This document shows, one piece after another, positions 1-6,745 of a stretch of DNA of 10,397 nt (position 1 is the first letter of the stretch; each line of letters opens with the position of its first letter). The stretch is from Ignavibacteria bacterium. Its GTDB lineage: Bacteria; Bacteroidota; Ignavibacteria; Kapaibacteriales; UBA4661. The notes beneath the pieces are model-generated. The model was given only the letters and a program-made list of their open reading frames with translations, ran no database searches and was not told where the DNA came from. A program made the position numbers and the translations under genes. Location of the stretch: positions 1-10,397 of the forward strand of contig JAAFHM010000141.1 in NCBI GenBank assembly GCA_013298375.1, given 5' to 3'.

Positions 1-246
1 CACCGAAAGCGTCCCAACAGCATCATAAACCGCACCACTACTATCGCTCAGGGCATTCAAGGCGGGAAGCGATTTGCTAATGGCGATATTGCCAATGGGT
101 TTGCCCGCTTCTATCACGCCGCGAATAACCAGTTTTTCCTCAAACGACAGTGCAAGAGGCTCGGTGAGTGTGGTGATGCAAGACGTAAGCATTGATGCGG
201 TTGCTAGGGCGACGATGAAGATTGTTTTGCCGAGAAGATTTCGCAT
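1..246 (-). CDS. DUF4249-type lipoprotein, N-terminal part (runs off window)
   Basis: The frame is open from the ATG at 246 to the window edge, giving 82 residues of a longer protein. It begins with a lipoprotein signal: basic MRNLLGK, a hydrophobic stretch, then lipobox LTSC with the acylated Cys at residue 23. After that come FEEKLVIRGVIEAGKPIGNI and an SKSLP segment. This 'KLVI-x-G-x-I-x-x-G-x-P-x-x-x-x-x-x-x-S' opening is how I recognise DUF4249 proteins of Bacteroidota, which are lipoproteins usually encoded directly after a TonB-dependent receptor. A receptor does lie upstream on the same strand (945-3445), but a plus-strand toxin-antitoxin pair sits between them. The inferred role is a surface or periplasmic partner of that receptor; the substrate is unknown. 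The family call rests only on the N terminus, since the C-terminal part (the family is usually well over 250 residues) lies outside the window. Confidence 0.72.
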   Translation of the reverse strand, partial: MRNLLGKTIFIVALATASMLTSCITTLTEPLALSFEEKLVIRGVIEAGKPIGNIAISKSLPALNALSDSSGAVYDAVGTLSV

Positions 247-406
247 GATTTCGGATTGAGAGAAATGGTACGTTTTTGAACAATGTATTCTGCTGGTTGT
301 GTTTGCTTGAAAAACAGGGAAGTAGTGAGATTTTGCTTTGGAAAACACGAGGAATATCCGCAAATTATTCCAGCAATTACCGTATCTCCATTCTTGTCTG
401 TTCGTT

Positions 407-619
407 ATGCCTACGCTCAAAACAAAACCAACTGACCGCCCGAAAAAAACAAAAAAAGCAATAAGCAAATCTCAAACGCCGTCATCCGCAAAATCCGGTC
501 AGGAAGTATGGGACGATCTGCTCCAAACACCTGAATCTGAGGCGTTTCTGACAATGTTGGTTGCCGAAGCCAGACAGGAGCGCCAAAGCGGTAAACTTAT
601 CGAAGGGGATTGGGAATGA
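407..619 (+). CDS. Antitoxin of a type II toxin-antitoxin pair (putative)
   Basis: A 70-residue protein. The frame is open further upstream (an ATG at 338), but the ATG at 407 gives the more natural size and a Lys-rich start. The N-terminal half is basic and low-complexity (many Lys, Thr and Ser). The C-terminal half is acidic and helical (EVWDDLLQTPESEAFL, then LVAEARQERQSGKL). This layout suits small antitoxins in which the C-terminal helix wraps the toxin. The stop codon overlaps the start of the next gene in an ATGA arrangement (616-619), so the two are translationally coupled, antitoxin first, as in many RelBE/ParDE-type modules. I recognise no DNA-binding fold; the basic N terminus may bind DNA or RNA. 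The call depends largely on the neighbouring toxin. Confidence 0.68.
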   Translation: MPTLKTKPTDRPKKTKKAISKSQTPSSAKSGQEVWDDLLQTPESEAFLTMLVAEARQERQSGKLIEGDWE

Positions 620-918
620 ACTCGCTGAGGTCTCGACGGTTCAAACAACTTTATCGTCAGCTACCGCCGGAAATCCGCAAACTCGCCAAACAGAATTATC
701 AGCTCTGGAAAAATAATCCCAGTCATCCTAGCCTCCATTTCAAAAGCATCCACCCGAAGCATCTCAATATTTGGTCAGTGCGCGTCGGTGAAAACCATCG
801 CGCTCTCGCTCTTTGGGAAACTGAAACAGTGGAATGGATTTGGATAGGAAATCATCGGGAATATGAAAAAATTCTGCGCAATATTAAGGCTGTAACCCAA
901 GCGAAATACAAATCTTAG
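616..918 (+). CDS. RelE/ParE-superfamily toxin (type II TA)
   Basis: A 100-residue basic protein, the usual size for RelE/ParE toxins. The start chosen is the ATG at 616, inside the ATGA overlap with the antitoxin stop and 7 nt after an AAGGGG ribosome-binding-like stretch (603-608). A TTG at 610 is also in frame. The sequence follows the family plan: helix 1 (RRFKQLYRQLPPEIRKLAKQ, residues 7-26), helix 2 ending NPSHPSL (34-40), then strands FKSIHP, WSVRVGENHRALALW (53-67) and VEWIWIGNHREYEKIL (72-87). The 'SVR-x-G-x-x-x-RAL' and 'W-x-W-I-G-x-H-x-E-Y' signatures match the RelE/ParE-like group. Such toxins act as ribosome-dependent mRNA nucleases or gyrase poisons; which applies here cannot be read from the sequence. 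The gene ends 26 nt from the convergent receptor gene. Confidence 0.85.
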   Translation: MNSLRSRRFKQLYRQLPPEIRKLAKQNYQLWKNNPSHPSLHFKSIHPKHLNIWSVRVGENHRALALWETETVEWIWIGNHREYEKILRNIKAVTQAKYKS

Positions 919-944
919 TGTTTCTGTGCTTGCTTCGTATAGCC

Positions 945-1224
945 TCAAAATTTGATCCTCATGCCAACCGTCGGCAAAATAGGAAAAATCGTGAGTTGCT
1001 GCACCACAGGTTGAGCCGTCGCGGGCGCTCCGGGCTTGGTTTCGGTGGTGATAATCCACGCAAAAGGGTTCATGTTGTTGTAGGCGTTGTAAATGCTGAT
1101 GTAGTACTCACCCGGAAAAATGAAAATAACCGTGCGAATCGTCGCGCTCAGATCGAGTTTGTGAAATGGTGTCATCCGTGAGCCGTTGCGTTCGGCGAAG
1201 TAGTAGCTTGGGGAAGGCGCTTGA
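945..1224 (-). pseudogene. Out-of-frame C-terminal end of the TonB-dependent receptor
   Basis: This is the true end of the receptor gene but is not in frame with its main part. Read in its own frame it gives SPSYYFAERNGSRMTPFHKL, then DLSATIRTVI, then GEYYISIYNAYNNMNPF, and finally FPILPTVGMRIKF followed by TGA (947-945). The 'Y-x-x-x-RN-x-x-R-x-x-x-x-H-x-LDLS', 'S-x-YN-x-x-x-x-NP' and 'FPILP-x-x-G-x-R-x-x-F' pattern is characteristic of the last strands of Bacteroidota TonB-dependent receptors, including the terminal Phe recognised by the BAM machinery. No plausible independent start exists: the in-frame ATG at 1175 falls inside the conserved RM-x-P-x-H-x-LDLS block. About 90 residues are therefore lost from the main product. 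Confidence 0.85.
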
Positions 1225-3445
1225 GTGCTTGATTGCTCAATGGTGCTTGATTGCTCAATGGTGCTTGATTGCTCAATGGTGCTTGATTGCTCAATGGTGC
1301 TTGATTGCTCAATGGTGCTTGATTGCTCAATGGTGCTTGATTACTTGCCAGAGCGCCTTGTAAGGACGTTCCTGTAATGTCGGGGATATTTGCTTGTCCG
1401 GCGGGAAGCGTGATAGGCTGCCCGCTCACAAACGTCCATGTTGCGCCAAATTCCCACTGGTCATCCAGCACGTAGGTCAGCGCCAGAGCGATATTATGCC
1501 GACGGTCGTAGCGCGGGGAAAATGCTCTGCCGCCGTTCAGTTCGGGAAATGTGCGCTGCGCCCACGAAAGCGTGTAACCAAGCCATCCTGTGAGTGCGCC
1601 GGATTTTTTCTCCACCAAAAATTCCACGCCGTATCCCTGCCCGGAGCCGTTTGTAAGCTGGTCGCCAAGGCGATTCACATCCAGCGTATTCAAGAGCGTG
1701 CCGTCGCGGTATTCGTAGAGATTCTGCATCGTTTTGTAATAACCCTCCACGGAGCATTTTATCTCACCGTCGAACAATGTTGTTTCTGCACCAAGCGTGT
1801 ATTGTAGCGCTCTTGCGGGCAGAATATCCTGCGTGGCGGGAAGCCAAATATCACTTGGCAGCGAAATGTCATTGCGCGAAAGCAGGTGGATGTACTGATT
1901 GACCACCGAAAATGAGGCGGTGAGCCGCACATCGTCCGTGAGTGCGTAGCCCAACGAAAGTCGCGGCTCGATATTGAAGCGCCCGCCCGCTTGAAACCAC
2001 GATGCCCGAAAACCAAGATTCGCCAAAAGCCGTTCTGATACTTGCCATTCGTCTTGAGCAAATACGCCCGCTTCGATGCTTGAAAGCGTTCCGTCGGTTT
2101 CGATAGTGCCAATGCCGACGGCGCTTGGTTCGATGCGGTTTCCGACGGTGTTGCGAAAACTGTGGTGAATCGCTTCCAAGCCCGCTTTCAGACTGTGATT
2201 CGCGGCGGGATTCCACGTGGCTTCGGCTTTTGCCGTCCAATCTTCAATTTGCGAAAGCGTTGAAAAGGTCAAACGCGAGCGTCCAAGCGGTGCGGTGATG
2301 GCGGTGCGATAATCGTATTTGGTATAAATCAGTGAAAAATTGGTAAACAGCGACGGTGAATGAACGTGCGCCCAACGCAGATTCCCACTCAAATTTCCCC
2401 AGCCCAGCCCAAGCTCCAAGCCGTTTGCGTCGAATCCCAAGTTGTCGCGCCCATTGTAGAGGCTGAGAAAAATACGGTCGTCATCGGAAAATTTATAGCT
2501 GAGTTTGGCGTTGATGTCGTAAAAATAATAGAGCGGAAGCGGCGCATCTTGGGGAATATTGTCCGTAAGCGCCTTTTGCGCCTCGACGAGCCAATCCAGA
2601 ATCATCCTTCGTCCGGACAGCATGAACGTCGCATTGCTGCTCACGATTGGTCCTTCCAGATTTGCTTCGGCGATAATCGTGCTGAAGGTGGCATTGCCTT
2701 TGACGCGCTTGGCACTGCCTTCGCGCATGGTCAGGTCTATCACGCTGGAAAGTCGCCCACCGTATTCCGCCGGAAATGCACCTTTGTAAAGGCGGATGTC
2801 TTGGATGGCATCGGCATTGAAGGTGCTGAAAAAGCCCGCTAAATGGCTGGGGTTGTAGATAAGTGCGCCGTCAAGAAGCGTTAAATTCTGGTCGGGCGAA
2901 CCGCCACGCACGTATAAGCCGCTTGAAAGCTCACTTGCGGTCTGTACTCCGGGAAGCAGTTGTAAAGCCCTGAACACGTCTTTCTGCCCGCCAAATGACG
3001 GCAGCCGCGCAATCGTCGTGGCTTGAATATCCACACGGGAGATAGACTGCACCGCCTCGCGCAAATCGCCCGTAGCCCTGACGGTTACTTGCCCCAAGCT
3101 GGTCGCCTGACGGGAAAGTACGAGCGACAGCGTCTGCCTGTCGGGAAGCGTGATGGGGCGCACCAGCGTTGCATAGCCCACACCCCGCACCACAAGGAAA
3201 TATGCGCCTTCGGGAACGTCGGTGAGCGAGAAAAAGCCGACTTTGTTGGTTCGTGTGCCGCGCACAATGGCGCTTGCCGGAGCATTTGTTTGTGCCGTTG
3301 CTGTGGTGTCGCGGGTGAGAAAAACGCTTACACCGATGGCGGCTTCGCCTGTTTCAGCTTCGCGGACGGTGCCGGAGAGGGGGTGCGCGGTCTGGGCGTG
3401 GAGCGTTGGGGCAAAGGCGAGAAGGATGAGAATGAGAGCGGTCAT
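1172..3445 (-). CDS. TonB-dependent receptor, frameshifted and C-terminally truncated
   Basis: Outer-membrane active transporter of the TonB/ExbBD system. The start chosen is the ATG at 3445, which gives a clean signal peptide (MTALILILLAFAPTLHA, cleavage near residue 17); the frame extends to a GTG at 3487 but that would bury the signal. Domains: carboxypeptidase-regulatory-like domain (about 20-105, GTVREAETGEAAIGVSVFL ... GFFSLTDVPEGAYFLVV), plug domain (about 125-240, with QLLPGV, GLYVRGGSPDQNLTLLDGA and KGAFPAEYGGRLSSVIDL), then the 22-strand-type barrel. As written it ends at 1172 after 757 residues, the last 13 or so being out-of-frame junk (QATTSPNATAHG). The shift lies in or beside an NQAPLS repeat (residues 702-737). 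Restoring 10 nt would give about 836 residues, a normal family length. The ligand is unknown. The DUF4249 gene at 1-246 is probably its partner. It may be a true pseudogene, a switched-off allele or a sequencing error. Confidence 0.9.
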   Translation of the reverse strand: MTALILILLAFAPTLHAQTAHPLSGTVREAETGEAAIGVSVFLTRDTTATAQTNAPASAIVRGTRTNKVGFFSLTDVPEGAYFLVVRGVGYATLVRPITLPDRQTLSLVLSRQATSLGQVTVRATGDLREAVQSISRVDIQATTIARLPSFGGQKDVFRALQLLPGVQTASELSSGLYVRGGSPDQNLTLLDGALIYNPSHLAGFFSTFNADAIQDIRLYKGAFPAEYGGRLSSVIDLTMREGSAKRVKGNATFSTIIAEANLEGPIVSSNATFMLSGRRMILDWLVEAQKALTDNIPQDAPLPLYYFYDINAKLSYKFSDDDRIFLSLYNGRDNLGFDANGLELGLGWGNLSGNLRWAHVHSPSLFTNFSLIYTKYDYRTAITAPLGRSRLTFSTLSQIEDWTAKAEATWNPAANHSLKAGLEAIHHSFRNTVGNRIEPSAVGIGTIETDGTLSSIEAGVFAQDEWQVSERLLANLGFRASWFQAGGRFNIEPRLSLGYALTDDVRLTASFSVVNQYIHLLSRNDISLPSDIWLPATQDILPARALQYTLGAETTLFDGEIKCSVEGYYKTMQNLYEYRDGTLLNTLDVNRLGDQLTNGSGQGYGVEFLVEKKSGALTGWLGYTLSWAQRTFPELNGGRAFSPRYDRRHNIALALTYVLDDQWEFGATWTFVSGQPITLPAGQANIPDITGTSLQGALASNQAPLSNQAPLSNQAPLSNQAPLSNQAPLSNQAPLSNQALKRLPQATTSPNATAHG
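1227..1342 (-). repeat. 18-bp tandem repeat (6 full copies plus partial) encoding NQAPLS
   Basis: Six identical copies of GCTTGATTGCTCAATGGT (plus-strand reading) fill 1227-1334, followed by an 8-nt partial copy to 1342. In the receptor frame each unit encodes Asn-Gln-Ala-Pro-Leu-Ser. Gain or loss of whole units keeps the frame. At the gene's 3' side the array ends abruptly: 1217-1226 joins the array through a unit lacking 10 nt (junction at 1224/1225), which breaks the frame. Identity between copies points to recent slippage expansion. Confidence 0.97.
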
Positions 3446-3502
3446 AGTGTGAGGCGAATATGTATGTGGCAAAGGGAGCGTTCTCACCGCCCTACGACAG
3501 CC

Positions 3503-3609
3503 ACCCGACGGACTAAGAAGCCGCCGGATGGCGCGGTTCGTGGGGTATTTGTGTGCGTAGAAGAACGAGCGGTCTCCCCGTCGGGCGGCTTCTTCGCCGT
3601 CCGGCGGGT
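3503..3609. repeat. Long imperfect inverted repeat between two genes
   Basis: The arms are 3503-3531 and 3578-3609 and share the core AAGAAGCCGCC plus the flanks ACCCG and ACGG, with a few mismatches and a 4-nt gap. The loop is about 46 nt. The element lies between the stop of the 3620-4300 gene and the start of the receptor gene. On the minus strand it could fold into a GC-rich hairpin that ends the upstream transcript or forms part of the receptor's leader. No T-run follows, so a standard intrinsic terminator is unlikely. It may also be a dispersed genomic repeat. Confidence 0.7.
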
Positions 3610-3619
3610 TGAGGTTCAG

Positions 3620-4300
3620 TTACTCCCAACCCCAGTAATTACGCCTTGTTTGCACTAATACGGCGACGTTTGCCCGCACAATGAAACCGGGTTGGTTGGA
3701 GGAGGGTGCATCAGCAGCAGCGCGTCCGTTCCAAGCATGGTTGTACGAGGCTTGAAGGCTGAAAAGAAGCGGAGTACTGGGCAGCGAATAATCCGCACCA
3801 ACCCCGGCATTGGCGTTGATGAGATACACTCGTGCGAGGCTGTCAACGTAAAAAAACGATTGCGAAAAGCCAAGGAAAGGATAGACTTTTAGCGAGGGCG
3901 TTTCCAGAACGGCATAGCCAAATTCCATACCAGCGCGAATGTTTTCAAAAAGTTTGGGCGAAGGGTAGGCGTTGAGGAATTTCTCCAGCGATAGTTGGAA
4001 GCGAATATTATTGTTCCGCAAGAGCAGATCTCCCCAGTATATCGAAGAGAGGGCAAGGCTCAGAAGCGGCATATTTCCTATCTGTGCGGCATACTGCTCC
4101 TGCAAACCGACCGTTCGCTGGTTCAGCAGCGACGTTCCGGAAACGCCAAGGTACTGTTTGAGCAAGATTGGGACAGAATCCTTTTTTGTGCTGTCAGCGT
4201 TTGTGCTGTCAGCGCCACCAAGCGCAAAGGCGGTAAGATTTTGGCAGAATATTCCAAAAACGGCGAGGAGGACAGCGCGAAGAGTAAAGAAGCCTAGCAT
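3620..4300 (-). CDS. Small exported beta-rich protein, paralogue A
   Basis: A 226-residue protein with a signal peptide (MLGFFTLRAVLLAVFGIF ... LTAFA, cleavage near residue 26). A short Ser/Thr/Asp linker follows, made of a duplicated ADSTN/ADSTK unit (residues 30-39). The rest alternates hydrophobic and polar residues in short strands, suggesting an 8-10-strand outer-membrane barrel. Landmarks are LEKFLNAYPS (105-114), GYAVLE (128-133) followed by VYPFLGF, and GVGADYSLPSTPLLFSLQASYNH (166-188). These align with the proteins at 4487-5158, 5174-5962 and 6788-7390; the closest is 4487-5158 (LEKIMNGYPAS, GIGGEY ... TPLVIGLQCSYQY). It ends NYWGWE rather than in a terminal Phe. I recognise no named family. 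It is separated from the preceding gene by 186 bp holding a structured element, so it may have its own regulation. Confidence 0.8.
   Translation of the reverse strand: MLGFFTLRAVLLAVFGIFCQNLTAFALGGADSTNADSTKKDSVPILLKQYLGVSGTSLLNQRTVGLQEQYAAQIGNMPLLSLALSSIYWGDLLLRNNNIRFQLSLEKFLNAYPSPKLFENIRAGMEFGYAVLETPSLKVYPFLGFSQSFFYVDSLARVYLINANAGVGADYSLPSTPLLFSLQASYNHAWNGRAAADAPSSNQPGFIVRANVAVLVQTRRNYWGWE
4185..4214 (-). repeat. 15-bp in-frame tandem duplication
   Basis: TTTGTGCTGTCAGCG occurs twice in a row (4185-4199, 4200-4214) and encodes the repeated Ala-Asp-Ser-Thr linker just after the signal peptide of the 3620-4300 protein. A simple slippage duplication. Confidence 0.95.
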
Positions 4301-4347
4301 AGATGCTGAAATTTTGGATCAAGAAAATGAGGAGGTAGTCAGGTGTA

Positions 4348-4445
4348 TGAGAGTCTGGGTCTCAGGTACGAGGGTCTCGCTGCTTTGAGCGAGGCTCTCG
4401 ATCTGATGTTCTAAGCGAGATCCTGCCTAAGAAGGCAGACCCTCG
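4348..4445 (-). other. Structured intergenic element with nested and competing hairpins
   Basis: Four pairings occur between the 4487-5158 and 3620-4300 genes. (1) CGAGGGTCT (4369-4377) pairs perfectly with AGACCCTCG (4437-4445) and encloses the rest. (2) CTCGCT (4376-4381) pairs with AGCGAG (4388-4393). (3) CTGCCT (4423-4428) and AGGCAG (4433-4438) make a tight hairpin with a 4-nt loop. (4) TGAGA (4348-4352) pairs with TCTCA (4360-4364). GGGTCTCGCT can also pair with AGCGAGATCC (4414-4423) with one mismatch, competing with (1) and (2). In a minus-strand transcript this lies in the leader of the 3620-4300 gene. It could be an RNA regulatory structure, a processing site or a small mobile repeat. 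There is no T-run for an intrinsic terminator. Confidence 0.55.
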
Positions 4446-4486
4446 ACTTATATCTAAACAGTTACGGTCAAAATGATATGATGAAC

Positions 4487-5158
4487 TTATTCGGTGACAA
4501 GATGAACACCAATATACAACTTTGCATTGAACCCCGATAAACCAGGCGAGGCGATTTTATCCGTCGTAAATTGGTCGTTATTGGTGAGAGAAAATATCGG
4601 CAGGGTGTATTGATAGCTGCATTGCAGCCCAATAACGAGCGGAGTCTGTTTGATGAAATATTCGCCCCCAATGCCGAGTTGAAACGGGATGCTGGAAACA
4701 TCGGTACTATCATTGATTGCTTGCGATTGCAGCCCATAGATGCCGGCAAAAGGGTAGAGGTGATAGGATGCCTCGGTTATGACGTTGCAGCCGACCGCTG
4801 CTTGCATTCGGTAGTTTCTGATGAATGACGAGGCGGGGTAGCCATTCATAATTTTTTCGAGATGAATAAATGTCCGCAATCGTCGGCTATGAAAGAATTT
4901 ATGACCAATGGAGGCGAACGAAATTCCGAAAATAGTTGTCGGTTGGTCATCCTGTACACCAATGCTGACATTGCGCGTGTTCGTGCTGAAATTTCCAGAA
5001 ACGGCGACGTAAAGGCTTTGGAGGCTGTCCGAGGGGTCGTGTTGGCGAGTGGTCTGAGCATACAATAGCGAAGAACAATCGCTTGGATTGTGGAGAAGAA
5101 TGACAAGAATCGCACTGAGCGCCGCTTGCATTATTGATGTTCGTGAAATGTGGTTCAT
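4487..5158 (-). CDS. Small exported beta-rich protein, paralogue B
   Basis: A 223-residue protein. The start at 5158 gives a signal peptide (MNHISRTSIMQAALSAILVILL ... LLYAQ, cleavage near residue 33-35). The mature part begins SLYVAVSGNFS and continues as alternating strands: LEKIMNGYPASSF (100-112), GCNVITE (123-129), HLYPFAGIYG (133-142), GIGGEYFIKQTPLVIGLQCS (162-181), ending GFNAKLYIGVHLVTE. It lines up along most of its length with the 3620-4300 protein and more weakly with the other two small exported proteins. It starts 15 nt after the stop of the 5174-5962 gene, so the two are almost certainly cotranscribed. A porin-like or structural outer-membrane barrel is the best guess; no named family or ligand motif is visible. 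Confidence 0.82.
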   Translation of the reverse strand: MNHISRTSIMQAALSAILVILLHNPSDCSSLLYAQTTRQHDPSDSLQSLYVAVSGNFSTNTRNVSIGVQDDQPTTIFGISFASIGHKFFHSRRLRTFIHLEKIMNGYPASSFIRNYRMQAAVGCNVITEASYHLYPFAGIYGLQSQAINDSTDVSSIPFQLGIGGEYFIKQTPLVIGLQCSYQYTLPIFSLTNNDQFTTDKIASPGLSGFNAKLYIGVHLVTE

Positions 5159-5173
5159 AGCATTGCCAAAAAA

Positions 5174-5962
5174 TTACCGAGAGCCAACAAAGAGCGTACT
5201 AAAGCCAATTCCCAGCACCAAACGAGCAGAAAACTCCTGATGTGCAGGGAAAGCAAAAGGCGCGGCAAAAAGTCTGCCGGAATTATCCGACGTGAAATGC
5301 TGCGCATATCCAAGGCGTAAGGAAATGACCGCATCAATCATATCGGTAATTTCCGGCACAGACACTCCGGGAACGACGGGATAATGGAAAGGGAAGGTGT
5401 ATGAGAAATTGACCTCTCCGCCAAGAGAATTAAGGTAGGTGAATTTTGACCTGTCCTTCTCCAAAGACCGCCATGTCTCGCCAGAAAGAAAGCACGGAGC
5501 AATCGAAAATCCTTGATGTTCCCAAACGATATAGCCAATACTGGCATCATTAGTAACAGGGAGGCTTGAGAGTTGTTCATTCGGTTTTTTTGGTGCGGAC
5601 AGTTCCCAGCCCAGCCTTCCCAAGTGCAAACTCGCAACAACATTCCCCAATGTTGCCGTAAAGCCCCACTGCGCTTCGGCAAGTGTTATTGGGTTTTTGG
5701 TTTCCAAGAGCGACGGTATGCCTTGAGGGGAATGCCGCACCGTTGTTGCACCAAAGAACACAACACTTGTTCTACCCAAAAATCTCAAAACATCAATGCG
5801 AAATTTCTGCTCAGGACGGAGTGTATCCGCGCTTTTGCTGAGTGAATCCTGCGGAATGAGAATGGGGCGGTGCGGTGTATCGCTTGTTTGCTCTTGGGCG
5901 TAAAGCATTTCGGTAGCAAAAGCAAATGCAAGCGAGACAAGGAATAATGCGGAGCGGTTCAT
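5174..5962 (-). CDS. Exported beta-rich protein, paralogue D (divergent, longer)
   Basis: A 262-residue protein with a signal peptide (MNRSALFLVSLAFAFATEML, cleavage near YA-Q, residue 22). An 80-residue strand-rich region precedes the shared part: IGYIVWEHQGFSIAP (142-156) and LGGEVNFSYTFPF (180-192), then DAVISLRLGYAQHF (210-223) and a final ARLVLGIGFSTLFVG strand pair. The GYxVxE then Pro pattern and the late L-x-x-x-Y-x-H strand match the proteins at 3620-4300, 4487-5158 and 6788-7390. It is the most divergent of the four, with an extra insert between these blocks. It sits 17 nt after the DUF1573 gene and 15 nt before the next paralogue, in a tight operon. Outer-membrane location is inferred from the signal peptide and strand pattern; function unknown. 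Confidence 0.82.
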   Translation of the reverse strand: MNRSALFLVSLAFAFATEMLYAQEQTSDTPHRPILIPQDSLSKSADTLRPEQKFRIDVLRFLGRTSVVFFGATTVRHSPQGIPSLLETKNPITLAEAQWGFTATLGNVVASLHLGRLGWELSAPKKPNEQLSSLPVTNDASIGYIVWEHQGFSIAPCFLSGETWRSLEKDRSKFTYLNSLGGEVNFSYTFPFHYPVVPGVSVPEITDMIDAVISLRLGYAQHFTSDNSGRLFAAPFAFPAHQEFSARLVLGIGFSTLFVGSR

Positions 5963-5979
5963 AGTGCTGTGAAACGGCG

Positions 5980-6690
5980 TTATTTGGCGGCTTTCGTTGC
6001 AGGTTTGATGTCGCCGTACACATTGAGTGGTAAGGTCGGTTGGTCTGCATTATCCGTTTTGATGAGGATTTGCGAGTGAAAATAGCCCGAACTTTTTGCG
6101 TCGGGGCGTAGATCAATAGCAAATTCCGTATCGCTTTGAGGCGCTATCACAAACGGTGCTTTGCGACGTGGTTTTAAGCCGTCCGATGCTATAATTTCGG
6201 TAATCTTCATTGGTGTAACTGTCGTATTTTTCAGGCGGATGGATGATGAAACCTGCCTGCCTGCACGGGTCGATGGCAAGGCAATAAAATTTGCCGAAGG
6301 CTGCAAAGAGCGCATGATTTCGGCTTTGAGCGTGAATACTTGTGTCGGTTTTGCGGCATCATTACTCGCAATGGTAATCGTCTTGATTTGCTGACCGACC
6401 GCCGTAGGGTTCAGATTGAGGGTGATATTGACATGAGTGCTTGCACCCGGAGCAAGCCGTGATTGCTCAATCGGCGCGGTTGTACAGCCGCAGGAAGGCG
6501 TTACTGAGGCAATAACGAGTTCTTTTGTGCCGATGTTTTTGAGAGCGATTTGTGCCGTGAGTGGCTTTGTTACTTGTTTGACGATACCCCAGTCTTTGGT
6601 TGTGCCGCCGATGATTTCCAGTGCGGGTTGAGCGAGAAGGGGGCTTGTTGCAGCAACGAGGAGAGTAGCAACGAGAAGGAAGGTTTTCAT
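5980..6690 (-). CDS. DUF1573 family exported protein
   Basis: A 236-residue protein with a signal peptide (MKTFLLVATLLVAATSPLLA, cleavage before Q21). Residues about 43-125 form an Ig-like DUF1573 domain. The clearest marks are the family's VTPSCGCTTA (63-72), preceded by ALKNIGTKELVI and followed by LAPGAST and a strand ending QIKTITIASNDA. A second Ig-like beta domain follows (about 132-228: ARVQ-type strand pairs, FVIAPQSDTEFAIDL, HSQILIKTDNADQP). Biochemical function of DUF1573 proteins is not established; they are common periplasmic or surface proteins in Bacteroidota and Planctomycetota. The gene leads a close-packed set with 5174-5962 (17-nt gap) and 4487-5158, so a shared envelope role with those barrels is likely. 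The 97-bp gap upstream contains a hairpin and a possible promoter. Confidence 0.9.
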   Translation of the reverse strand: MKTFLLVATLLVAATSPLLAQPALEIIGGTTKDWGIVKQVTKPLTAQIALKNIGTKELVIASVTPSCGCTTAPIEQSRLAPGASTHVNITLNLNPTAVGQQIKTITIASNDAAKPTQVFTLKAEIMRSLQPSANFIALPSTRAGRQVSSSIRLKNTTVTPMKITEIIASDGLKPRRKAPFVIAPQSDTEFAIDLRPDAKSSGYFHSQILIKTDNADQPTLPLNVYGDIKPATKAAK

Positions 6691-6710
6691 AGAGAATTTG
6701 CGTTAAGGCG

Positions 6711-6739
6711 CTTATGAATCTGTCTCTCAAAGTTTTCAA
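6711..6739 (-). promoter_or_regulatory. Possible promoter for the DUF1573 operon
   Basis: On the minus strand TTGAAA (6739-6734) and CATAAG (6716-6711) are 17 nt apart, a passable sigma70-like pair ending about 20 nt before the ATG at 6690. The -10 match is weak and Bacteroidota often use other consensus elements, so this is only a candidate. Confidence 0.22.
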
Positions 6740-6745
6740 GGCATA

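Noticed and set aside
74..259. 61-codon plus-strand open frame
   Set aside because: Antisense to the DUF4249 N terminus, which has a convincing lipoprotein signal.
1227..1342. Regular short repeats as a CRISPR array
   Set aside because: The 18-bp units are contiguous with no spacers and lie in frame inside a receptor gene.
1172..1345. Programmed ribosomal frameshifting to restore the receptor
   Set aside because: No slippery heptamer followed by a structured stimulator is evident, and a 10-nt deletion in the last repeat unit explains the shift simply.
2360..2842. 160-codon plus-strand open frame
   Set aside because: It is antisense to the barrel of the receptor, whose frame carries clear family motifs; the plus-strand product has no recognisable pattern.
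3023..3658. 211-codon plus-strand open frame
   Set aside because: It covers the receptor plug and signal peptide on the other strand and runs through an inverted repeat; a shadow of GC-rich coding DNA.
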